Assembly (NCBI RefSeq): GCF_003226255.1 | Contig: NZ_QJST01000002.1 | Coordinates: 186,001 to 250,000, forward strand | Origin: Idiomarina fontislapidosi | GTDB lineage: Bacteria; Pseudomonadota; Gammaproteobacteria; Enterobacterales; Alteromonadaceae | Reading direction: 5' to 3' | DNA: 64,000 nt | Shown here: piece by piece, positions 35,710-43,547 of the stretch | How the letters are laid out: every line of letters begins with the position of its first letter | Position numbering within the stretch: position 1 is the stretch's first letter | Notes under the pieces: generated by a model | Seen by the model: the letters and a program-made list of their open reading frames with translations, nothing else | Databases searched by the model: none | Told to the model about the DNA's origin: nothing | Made by a program: the position numbers and the translations under genes

Positions 35710-35739
35710 AGACTAGTGTAAAGGCGTCAAGTTTGTCAA
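35710..35739 (-). promoter_or_regulatory. putative sigma70 promoter of zwf
   Basis: TTGACA (35734-35739), 18 bases, TAGTCT (35710-35715) on the minus strand, ahead of the HexR-type site. Confidence 0.55.
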
Positions 35740-35754
35740 TATAACAAATAATTT

Positions 35755-35769
35755 CGTAACTAAATTACA
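35755..35769. promoter_or_regulatory. HexR-type operator at the hexR promoter
   Basis: CGTAACTAAATTACA, again close to the TGTARTTWWAYTACA palindrome, 18 bases before the hexR start. A -35 TTGTCA at 35733-35738 lies upstream, so the site would overlap the -10 and give autorepression. Confidence 0.7.
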
Positions 35770-35787
35770 AAATGAGTCGTATCACCT

Positions 35788-36648
35788 ATGGATTTGATAA
35801 ATCGCATTTCGTCAGAGCGGAGTCAGTTTAGTAAGTCTGAACGAAAGGTCGCTGAATTAATCTTGCATGAGCCTGAGCAGGCTATTCATCGCAGTATAGC
35901 CAGCTTGGCAGCGTTAGCGGATGTGAGTGAACCAACCGTTAACCGGTTTTGCCGTCGCCTTGGCTGTAAGGGTTATCCAGATTTCAAACTGCAACTGGCG
36001 CAAAGTTTGGCGCAAGGCACGCCTTATGTGAACCGCGATATTGAAGAAAGCGATAATGTTGATCAAATCACGCAAAAAATCTTCGACTCTACGTTAAACG
36101 CGCTCAATATTGCTCGTCAATCACTCGACAGCCGCCCTATTACAGCTGCTGTAGAGACAATGGTTGCCGCTCGTAAAATAGCGTTCTTTGGCTTCGGCGC
36201 ATCCGCGTCAGTAGCCCATGACGCTCAAAACAAGTTCGCACGGTTCGACACTCCGTCCGTGTTTTCCGACGATCTGCTTGTACAACGCATGTGGGCAATT
36301 AATAGTGAGCCTGGCGATGTATTGGTTTGCATCAGTCACACGGGTCGAACTAAAGCACTTTGCGAAATAGCGGCGATCGCATATGAAAACAAAGCGACCG
36401 TGATTGGCATCACCGCGGCACACAGCCCGCTCTCGGACAGTTGTCACTTTACGGTTTCCACCAATGTACCCGAGGATACTGACCAATACATGCCCATGGC
36501 ATCACGTATCGCTCAGTTGGTTCTTATTGACGCCATCATCGCCGGTTACACATTACAGCGTGGCCCAGAATTTAGAGAGAAACTCGCACGAGTAAAAGAG
36601 GGGTTAAAAGGCTCCCGTTACAGTAAGCAAACCACAACAAAACAATAG
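35788..36648 (+). CDS. hexR: RpiR-family regulator HexR
   Basis: The 286-residue protein has an N-terminal RpiR helix-turn-helix (ASLAALADVSEPTVNRFCRR, about residues 41-60) and a C-terminal SIS sugar-phosphate domain (AFFGFGASASVAHDAQNKFA; GDVLVCISHTGRTKALCEIA). HexR represses Entner-Doudoroff and central carbon genes until KDPG binds. Two matching operators lie in the shared region with zwf, and gap follows 12 bases later on the same strand, the usual HexR target set. Confidence 0.95.
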   Translation: MDLINRISSERSQFSKSERKVAELILHEPEQAIHRSIASLAALADVSEPTVNRFCRRLGCKGYPDFKLQLAQSLAQGTPYVNRDIEESDNVDQITQKIFDSTLNALNIARQSLDSRPITAAVETMVAARKIAFFGFGASASVAHDAQNKFARFDTPSVFSDDLLVQRMWAINSEPGDVLVCISHTGRTKALCEIAAIAYENKATVIGITAAHSPLSDSCHFTVSTNVPEDTDQYMPMASRIAQLVLIDAIIAGYTLQRGPEFREKLARVKEGLKGSRYSKQTTTKQ

Positions 36649-36660
36649 TTAGGAGTAGTT

Positions 36661-37719
36661 ATGCCCATTCGTATAGCAATTAATGGATTTGGTCGAATTG
36701 GAAAAAACATCGTTCGTGCACTCTATGAACGCGGGCTAAGCGATCAGATTGAACTCGTTGCAATCAACGACCTCGGTTCACCAGAAGTACTAGCGCATTT
36801 ATTACAGTTCGATACTGTTCACGGTCGGTTCAATGCAAGCGTAGCAGCTCACGAAAACGCTTTGACAATCGATGACCACTCGGTACAAGTATATGCTGAG
36901 CGTGACCCAAGCCAATTACCATGGCAGTCCCTCGACATTGATGTTGTGCTTGAGTGCACTGGCTTGTTTACCGAACGTGACAAAGCACAAGCACACATTG
37001 ATGCAGGTGCAAAAAAAGTGTTGATTTCGGCTCCAGGTAAAGGCGTTGATGCCACTGTGGTTTATGGCGTGAATCATGATGTGTTAACCGCCGAAATGGA
37101 TATCGTCTCGAACGCTTCGTGCACGACTAACTGCTTGGCTCCAGTAGCGAAAGTATTACACGAATCACTTGGCATTGAATCAGGGCTTATGACCACGGTA
37201 CATGCCTACACAAATGACCAACGACTTACCGATTCCTATCATTCAGACCTACAGCGTGCACGTGCCGCCGCACAAAATATGATCCCATCTAAAACAGGTG
37301 CAGCTGCGGCCGTTGGTTTAGTTATCCCAGAGTTGCAAGGTCGGTTTGACGGATTAGCAGTTCGAGTGCCTACACCCAATGTCTCGCTTGTAGATTTAAA
37401 TTTTATCGCGGGTCGGGATACCACGGTTGAGGAAGTCAACGAGATTGTCAAAGCAGCTGCAAATCAAGCGCCGCTCAAACACGTTCTTGAAGTCAACGAA
37501 CTACCTTTAGTGTCGTCAGACTACAATCATAATGCACATTCTAGTATTTTTGACGCGCGTCAAACTCGCGTTAATGGACGTCTAATTAAGGTCATGGCGT
37601 GGTATGATAATGAATGGGGCTTTAGTAATCGTATGCTTGATAATACAATAGCCTTGATGGGTACGGCGTCCAAAAAGGTTGTCACAAATTCTAAACAAGA
37701 AGTTAATACCACACATTGA
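36661..37719 (+). CDS. gap: glyceraldehyde-3-phosphate dehydrogenase
   Basis: The 352-residue enzyme carries the NAD-binding [20 protein letters not shown], the catalytic [13 protein letters not shown] (C154), [20 protein letters not shown] and [13 protein letters not shown]. It is about 17 residues longer than usual because of a C-terminal tail after LIALMGT-like text. It oxidises the triose phosphate made by Eda. Coupled to hexR, consistent with a role dedicated to Entner-Doudoroff flux; a second gap gene elsewhere in the genome is possible. Confidence 0.95.
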   Translation: MPIRIAINGFGRIGKNIVRALYERGLSDQIELVAINDLGSPEVLAHLLQFDTVHGRFNASVAAHENALTIDDHSVQVYAERDPSQLPWQSLDIDVVLECTGLFTERDKAQAHIDAGAKKVLISAPGKGVDATVVYGVNHDVLTAEMDIVSNASCTTNCLAPVAKVLHESLGIESGLMTTVHAYTNDQRLTDSYHSDLQRARAAAQNMIPSKTGAAAAVGLVIPELQGRFDGLAVRVPTPNVSLVDLNFIAGRDTTVEEVNEIVKAAANQAPLKHVLEVNELPLVSSDYNHNAHSSIFDARQTRVNGRLIKVMAWYDNEWGFSNRMLDNTIALMGTASKKVVTNSKQEVNTTH

Positions 37720-37732
37720 CGTTGTTAGTTTT

Positions 37733-37761
37733 TTGTTCTAGTTTGTGAAAGCGCTTACATT
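37733..37761 (+). promoter_or_regulatory. promoter of the GH16-TonB receptor operon
   Basis: TTGTTC (37733-37738), 17 bases, TACATT (37756-37761). The LacI-type operator (37746-37759) covers the spacer and most of the -10 box, so repressor binding would block RNA polymerase. Confidence 0.6.
37746..37759. promoter_or_regulatory. LacI-family operator, copy 1
   Basis: TGAAAGCGCTTACA, a 14-base imperfect palindrome with the central GCGC typical of LacI-family sites. Its exact reverse complement occurs at 47394-47407. Likely bound by the LacI regulator encoded at 50176. Confidence 0.85.
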
Positions 37762-37806
37762 TTCAACGCAGCCGTACAACAAGAACGATGAATCAGGAAT
37801 TCAATT

Positions 37807-40443
37807 ATGAACCCGATAACAACAAAAATACGCCCTATTGCCGCAGCGCTTGTAGCGCTCGGCCTTGTGGGGTGTGGTGGCGACAGTGTCGAAACCAACA
37901 CTGATTACACCCAAATTGATACCACTGCTCCCGTTGATGACTGGGAACTTGTATGGAGTGACGAGTTCAGCGGTGACAGTATTGACGAACGTAAATGGAA
38001 CTTTGAGGTCAACTGCCAAGGTGGCGGCAACAATGAGCAACAGTGCTACACCGACAGTCCTGACAACGCGTACGTTTCCGATGACACTTTAAAAATTGTT
38101 GCTTTACCTGCTGAAGAAGGCGCTGAAAAGCCCTATACGTCAGCACGCTTGAACAGCAAAATGAAAGGTGATTTCAAGTACAGCCGTATCGAAGTACGCG
38201 CGAAAATGCCGTCTGGTCAAGGTAGCTGGCCTGCAGTATGGATGATGCCGACAGATTCGGTCTATGGTACCTGGCCCAAATCGGGAGAAATCGATATCGT
38301 CGAAGCGGTTAACCTTAAAACCACTGACGAAGAAGGCAATGTTGAGAACAACATTCACGGCACGCTCCATTACGGCAGCGAATGGCCAGATAACGATTCT
38401 TCAGGTAAAGCATACGCCGTAGAGGGCAATCCTGCTGACGAGTTCCACACCTACGCTGTCGAATGGCAGGAGGGTGAGATTCGTTGGTACGTAGACGATT
38501 ACCTTTATGCGACGCAAATGGAATCCACCGTTCGCTACAATAGCAAAGGCGAAGCCATCGGCTTGAATCACCAAGGTTGGTATACCGAATTTTACAATCA
38601 AAGCACCGGTGAACTCGAAGTCGCATACGGTCCTGAACCATTCGACCAGCGTTTTTACCTTATCATGAACCTTGCTGTGGGCGGTGATTGGCCCGAAAAC
38701 GTAAATAACTTGGGCATAGATGAAAGCGCTTTCGCGGAAGGTCAAACGCTCGAGATCGATTATGTCCGCGTTTTCCAATGTGCGCAAAATCCTGACACCG
38801 GCAAAGGATGCGAAACCGTTCGCGCGGGATATAAAGACGAAGAAACATTAGTCACGGGCAAGGCCCCTATTCCAGTCCCTCCGACTACCACCATTCCAGA
38901 AACGCTGACAGTTTTTGATGGTACGCCTAATCCAGCATGGCCGGCATGGGATTGCTGTGGTGGTTCAACACCAGAACTGGTCAGTGATGCCGACAAAGGT
39001 GATGTGTACAAGTTTGTGGTGAACGAAACACCTACCGTGAATGGCTTTGTCAGTCGCGAAGCGTTTATTGAAGACGAAACAGTGGCTCCGCAGCCTTTCG
39101 ATGCTTCACAAATCATCGAATCAGGTTATTTCACCTTCGATTTGAAAGTCGTCACGCCTCCGAGCAACGGCAGCGCGGAATGGTTATTTAAGGTTGAGAC
39201 AAACGAAGGTCAATACGCCGGCGAACTACCGTTAACTGCGAGCGAAGAAGGTGTCGCGCCGACGGTCGGTGAATGGCAAACCTATACTTTCCCAATTAAA
39301 GCACTAGTAGACGCAGGTTTAGACGAACCGTCTGCGATCGATGTGTTAATGATCTTCCCAACATGGGATATGGGTAATGGCGCTGAATACCTCGTTACTA
39401 ACGCTGAGATCGTATCGCCAGAAGCCGCATCACCTGAGCTGGTTCTATTTGGTGATAGCGAAAATCCCGATTGGCCAATGTGGGACTGCTGTGGTGGCAC
39501 CACCCCAGTCGTTGTGACTGATGATGAGCGTGGTAACGTTGCGGAGTTCTCAGTCGGCGCAGAACCCGCTGTATTAGGCTTTAAGCCGCCAGAAGATTCA
39601 GGTATTAAATTTGATGCCAGCGCCCTCATGGTCGAAGGCGTTATTCAGTTCGACTTGAAAGTGGTTGAGTCACCGTCTAACCCTGACTCGGTTTGGAAGT
39701 TCAAAGTTGAATCTAACAACGCTAAGTCAGCCCTTGAGCTTGACCTTACTGCCGGTAGTGGTGGCGTAGAGCCGGTTGTCGGTGAATGGCAAACCTACAC
39801 CTTTAGTTTGCAGGAGCTCGTTAACCAAGACTTTGACATCTCTGCAATTGATGTCGTCATGATGTACCCTGCTTGGGGTACCGGTGAAGGCGCTGTCTAC
39901 CGTGTTGATGAGGCGCGCATTTATAACCCGAGCGCCGGTCTAGAAGGCTTAACGGTTTTCGAAGAATCAATCAATGCCGACTGGAACTTATTTGACTGCT
40001 GTGCCGGTTCAACACCAGCCGTTGTAGACAGTGGTGATGACCATGGACAAGTAGCCGAGTTTGTTATTCAAAGCATCCCAGAAACAGTGCTTGGTTTCCA
40101 AGGTAAAGAAGGTGTGTCGTTTGATGCTTCGGCGATGTTAGCTAACGGCGCAATCAGCTTTGATATGCGTGTCATGAGCCAGCCCGAAGGCGCTGATGCA
40201 CAATGGCTATTTAAGGTTGAGTCAAGCGATAGCGCAGTATTTGCGGAAGTCCCACTTGCCAGCGGTAATTACGGTGAAGAGCCAGTAGCCGGTGAATGGG
40301 CGACTTATAATTTCACACTACAATCACTGTTTGATGCGGGTCTAGATATCAGCGATATCAAAACGATTATGATTTTCCCTACCTGGGGTCAGTCGCTCGG
40401 TGCTGAGTATCAAGTTGATAACTTAGTCATCGATAATTTCTAA
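37807..40443 (+). CDS. GH16 laminarinase lipoprotein with three repeated C-terminal modules
   Basis: The 878-residue protein has a signal peptide ending in the lipobox LVGC, so it is lipid-anchored. The GH16 domain (about residues 40-330) begins DDWELVWSDEFSGDSIDERK and has catalytic E161 and E166 in GEIDIVEA. AKMPSGQGSWPAVWMMP and GTLHYG fit beta-1,3-glucanases. Residues about 366-878 form three copies of a 165-175-residue module, each starting with W-(A/M/F)-DCC(G/A)G-TP and ending with an IDV-MI-P-W strand; they look like beta-sandwich carbohydrate-binding modules, but I cannot name a family. It cuts laminarin at the cell surface. First gene of the operon with the TonB receptor. Confidence 0.92.
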   Translation: MNPITTKIRPIAAALVALGLVGCGGDSVETNTDYTQIDTTAPVDDWELVWSDEFSGDSIDERKWNFEVNCQGGGNNEQQCYTDSPDNAYVSDDTLKIVALPAEEGAEKPYTSARLNSKMKGDFKYSRIEVRAKMPSGQGSWPAVWMMPTDSVYGTWPKSGEIDIVEAVNLKTTDEEGNVENNIHGTLHYGSEWPDNDSSGKAYAVEGNPADEFHTYAVEWQEGEIRWYVDDYLYATQMESTVRYNSKGEAIGLNHQGWYTEFYNQSTGELEVAYGPEPFDQRFYLIMNLAVGGDWPENVNNLGIDESAFAEGQTLEIDYVRVFQCAQNPDTGKGCETVRAGYKDEETLVTGKAPIPVPPTTTIPETLTVFDGTPNPAWPAWDCCGGSTPELVSDADKGDVYKFVVNETPTVNGFVSREAFIEDETVAPQPFDASQIIESGYFTFDLKVVTPPSNGSAEWLFKVETNEGQYAGELPLTASEEGVAPTVGEWQTYTFPIKALVDAGLDEPSAIDVLMIFPTWDMGNGAEYLVTNAEIVSPEAASPELVLFGDSENPDWPMWDCCGGTTPVVVTDDERGNVAEFSVGAEPAVLGFKPPEDSGIKFDASALMVEGVIQFDLKVVESPSNPDSVWKFKVESNNAKSALELDLTAGSGGVEPVVGEWQTYTFSLQELVNQDFDISAIDVVMMYPAWGTGEGAVYRVDEARIYNPSAGLEGLTVFEESINADWNLFDCCAGSTPAVVDSGDDHGQVAEFVIQSIPETVLGFQGKEGVSFDASAMLANGAISFDMRVMSQPEGADAQWLFKVESSDSAVFAEVPLASGNYGEEPVAGEWATYNFTLQSLFDAGLDISDIKTIMIFPTWGQSLGAEYQVDNLVIDNF
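38905..40440 (+). repeat. three in-frame copies of a DCC-type module in the GH16 gene
   Basis: Approximate copies 38905-39418, 39436-39931 and 39943-40440. Shared marks are the DCCGGSTP/DCCGGTTP/DCCAGSTP motif, FDLKVV or FDMRVM, W-FKVE, GEWQTYTF or GEWATYNF, and a closing P-W-GAEY-V segment. Protein similarity is clear while the DNA has drifted. Confidence 0.85.
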
Positions 40444-40473
40444 TCGGTACGACAAACAGAAATGGATAGAACA

Positions 40474-43434
40474 ATGAAAAAACCAATGACGTTTAGCATA
40501 AGTCCTATTGCGACGGCAGTGTCACTCGTACTGACCGCAGGCCTTGCGCTTCCAGTGTATGCGCAGGAACAGGGACAAGATAACGAAGAACAGGCCAAAG
40601 AGTCTATTGAAGTCATCAATGTCAGTGGTATTCGCGGCAGTTTAGCACGCTCAACTGATTTTAAACGTCAGTCGAGCGGTGTCGTTGATGCCATTTCGGC
40701 AGAAGAAATGGGTAAATTCCCAGACACCAACCTCGCTGAATCACTGCAGCGTATTACTGGTGTCTCGGTCAGCCGAAATGATGGCGAAGGTAGCCAAATC
40801 ACAGTACGTGGTTTTGGTCCTGAGTTTAACCTAATCACCTTAAACAACCGTCAGATGCCAGGAACGGGTTTCACACGCTCGTACAGTCTAGAAGCGCTCT
40901 CTTCTGAGGGCGTGACAGCGTTGGAAGTCTATAAAACGGCTCGGGCAAATACGCCAAGCGGTGGCCTTGGTGCAACGGTCAACATTGTTACCACCCGTCC
41001 TTTCCAACACTCTGGGCAAAAATTCGTGCTAATGGGTAAAGCGTTGCACGACAGTTCGGTAGAAGAAGGCGATAGCATCACGCCAGAACTTGCGGCCGTT
41101 TACAGTAATACCTTCGCCGACGACATGTTTGGTGTTGCAGTGTCTGTATCGCAACAACGCCGTGACTTCCGTCAACAGTATGCCAATATTCAAGGTTGGC
41201 AGGCGAACGTTGGATTACCCGAATTAGACGAAGGCGATTATGTTGATCCACGTGCTATCGGCGAAGACGGTGAGCGTATCGGTAACCACTTCTTCCCGAA
41301 AGACATGAACTATGGCTTTACCGACGTTCAAAACGAACGTACTAACGGTCAAGTAACATTCCAGTTCGCTCCTACCGACACCATGGTTCTGACCGCTGAT
41401 TACACCGGTTCACGCCGTACCTCAGGTCGTCTTGGCTTTGGTTGGGGTATTTGGAACGAATTTGGTGGCAACATCAACTCGTACATCCTAGACGAAAACG
41501 GTACTGCCGTTTACGCAGACATCTCAGGTAACGATTCATCATTCACTGCAAACTGGGATACGACCGAAATTGAAGCGGATTCGATCGGCTTGAATCTCAC
41601 GTGGGATATTACGCCAGACTTTAGACTCTGGGTCGATGCTCACGATTCAAGCAACACCATCGATAATGGCGCCGACCCAGGTTTGGGTTCTAACGGCCAG
41701 ATTATTATGGGCTCTGACCAGTTACAAACCAAAATCTACGATTACCGTAATGGTGAAATCCCTCAAGCCAGTGTCCTTTGGAACAACGGTACCTCGGTGC
41801 TAGCGCCTAATGAAATCGGTTCTAACTTTGGTCAATTCATCCACTCACCCGGTGAGTCGAATGTAAAACAGTATCAAGTCGAAGGGACCTGGTTTAACTC
41901 GGTTCTTGATATCCCGTTAGTTTCAGTCAAAGCCGGTATTTCACGTACTGACCAAGACATGGGCGGTTATGAGGCATGGAGTGGTCTGCGCGGTGGACCT
42001 GGGTTCAGTCCGAGTTTTGCTGAAATTTTCCCTGATGGAATGTTTCAATACCACGATACCAGTGGTTTCTTAGACGAGTTTGAAGGCGGTGGTTCAGACC
42101 TCGCACAGAACTATTACTACACTTACGATTACAACGAAGCACTGGCGCGTCACGTCGCTTATCTTACCGAAGATGTGATGGGTGCCGATGAGTTCGTTGC
42201 TGACGCATATTACGACGGTATCGACAGCCAAAGCTACGTACGCGAAGAGACTGACGCCATCTTCCTACAAACAGAGTGGGAATTCATGTTGGGCTCGTTC
42301 CTCACTGAGTTGAATGTTGGTGTACGTTACGAGACAACCGATGTAACCAGTACGGTGCGTCAGCGTGTAGAACAGCAAGTTAACTGGGTCAGTGCTTCAG
42401 AGTGGATCACACAGTACCAAGAAGGTGATGCGACATTCCTGACACAAACCGGCGAGCACGATGTGTTCTTACCAATGTTGGATCTGAAGGTGAACTTCAC
42501 TGATCAGCTGATCGGTCGTTTCTCAACCGGTAAAACAATCTCTCGCGCGCCACTCGGTTCATTAGCCGGCGGTCGTAGCCTATCGGCGAGTCCTAAACCA
42601 GGCTCACGCACCGGTAGCGCAGGTAACCCCAACCTGTTGCCATTTGAATCGACCAACCTCGATCTCGCGCTTGAGTACTACTATGGTGAAGGGAGTTATG
42701 CGTCTGTCGGTTACTTCAAAAAAGACGTTGATAACTTTGTACAGACCACCATTACCGAGACAACTATCGACGGCCTACGCGACATCTTTGAAGGGCCTCG
42801 CTACCAGCAAGCCGTTGCAGATGTGGAAGCACGCGGTGAGCAAGCAACCAGCAGTGCTATCTTCGAACAGATGATCGCCAATGGTTATGGTAATGCAGAT
42901 GGTGCCATTGAGCCGAATGCAGATGATCCATTGATCGTTTGGAGTATCAGCCGTCCGAGCAACACAGACAGCAAGAGTGTCGATGGTTTTGAAGTCGCCG
43001 CCCAGCATCTGTTTGGTCGTTCGGGTTTTGGTTTAGCTGCCAATGCGACTTTTGTTGATGGCGACGTACGTTTTGACGTAACCAGCCTCGAGCAACAAGC
43101 ACCACTTACAGGTTTAAGTGACTCTGCGAACTTCCAAGCGTTCTATGAAAAGGACGGCTGGTCAGTGCGTGCTACTTATGCGTGGCGTGACAGCTACCTG
43201 ATTGGTGTAGGCCAAGCTCAGGGTTCTTCAGACGCACCACCGCAATTTGCTAAGTCATACGGTCAGTGGGACTTAAGTGTTAATTACGATGTCACTGAAA
43301 AACTGACGGTGTTCTTTGAAGGTATCAACCTTAACAATGAAACCGAAGAAGGTTATGGACGCTACGAAGAGCAGTTCCTGTTCGCACGTCAATACGGTCC
43401 ACGTTACGCAGTGGGTGCACGATACACCTTCTAA
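40474..43434 (+). CDS. TonB-dependent receptor for glucan oligosaccharides
   Basis: Start ATG 40474 (MKKPMTFSISPIATAVSLVL), 986 residues, signal peptide ending AYA-like (PVYA). A TonB-box-like IEVINVSG is followed by the plug (KFPDTNLAESLQRITGVSVS, then ITVRGFGPEFNLITLNNRQM) and a long beta-barrel ending in the C-terminal aromatic GPRYAVGARYTF. It resembles the large receptors (TIGR01782 type) that import plant or algal oligosaccharides in marine bacteria. By operon context its cargo is laminarin-derived oligosaccharides. 30 bases follow the GH16 stop. Confidence 0.93.
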   Translation: MKKPMTFSISPIATAVSLVLTAGLALPVYAQEQGQDNEEQAKESIEVINVSGIRGSLARSTDFKRQSSGVVDAISAEEMGKFPDTNLAESLQRITGVSVSRNDGEGSQITVRGFGPEFNLITLNNRQMPGTGFTRSYSLEALSSEGVTALEVYKTARANTPSGGLGATVNIVTTRPFQHSGQKFVLMGKALHDSSVEEGDSITPELAAVYSNTFADDMFGVAVSVSQQRRDFRQQYANIQGWQANVGLPELDEGDYVDPRAIGEDGERIGNHFFPKDMNYGFTDVQNERTNGQVTFQFAPTDTMVLTADYTGSRRTSGRLGFGWGIWNEFGGNINSYILDENGTAVYADISGNDSSFTANWDTTEIEADSIGLNLTWDITPDFRLWVDAHDSSNTIDNGADPGLGSNGQIIMGSDQLQTKIYDYRNGEIPQASVLWNNGTSVLAPNEIGSNFGQFIHSPGESNVKQYQVEGTWFNSVLDIPLVSVKAGISRTDQDMGGYEAWSGLRGGPGFSPSFAEIFPDGMFQYHDTSGFLDEFEGGGSDLAQNYYYTYDYNEALARHVAYLTEDVMGADEFVADAYYDGIDSQSYVREETDAIFLQTEWEFMLGSFLTELNVGVRYETTDVTSTVRQRVEQQVNWVSASEWITQYQEGDATFLTQTGEHDVFLPMLDLKVNFTDQLIGRFSTGKTISRAPLGSLAGGRSLSASPKPGSRTGSAGNPNLLPFESTNLDLALEYYYGEGSYASVGYFKKDVDNFVQTTITETTIDGLRDIFEGPRYQQAVADVEARGEQATSSAIFEQMIANGYGNADGAIEPNADDPLIVWSISRPSNTDSKSVDGFEVAAQHLFGRSGFGLAANATFVDGDVRFDVTSLEQQAPLTGLSDSANFQAFYEKDGWSVRATYAWRDSYLIGVGQAQGSSDAPPQFAKSYGQWDLSVNYDVTEKLTVFFEGINLNNETEEGYGRYEEQFLFARQYGPRYAVGARYTF

Positions 43435-43491
43435 GTTTGCGTAACTCAGTTGCTTGTTGTCTTCCCTGGACCAACAAGCAACGCCCATTAA

Positions 43492-43517
43492 AAAGGCCAG
43501 CTAATAAGCTGGCCTTT
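43492..43517. terminator. bidirectional terminator
   Basis: AAAGGCCAGCT/AGCTGGCCTTT stem with an AATA loop between the convergent TonB receptor and GH3 genes. Confidence 0.88.
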
Positions 43518-43547
43518 CTTTTACACAGAGTCAGTAAGCGGTGTCAC

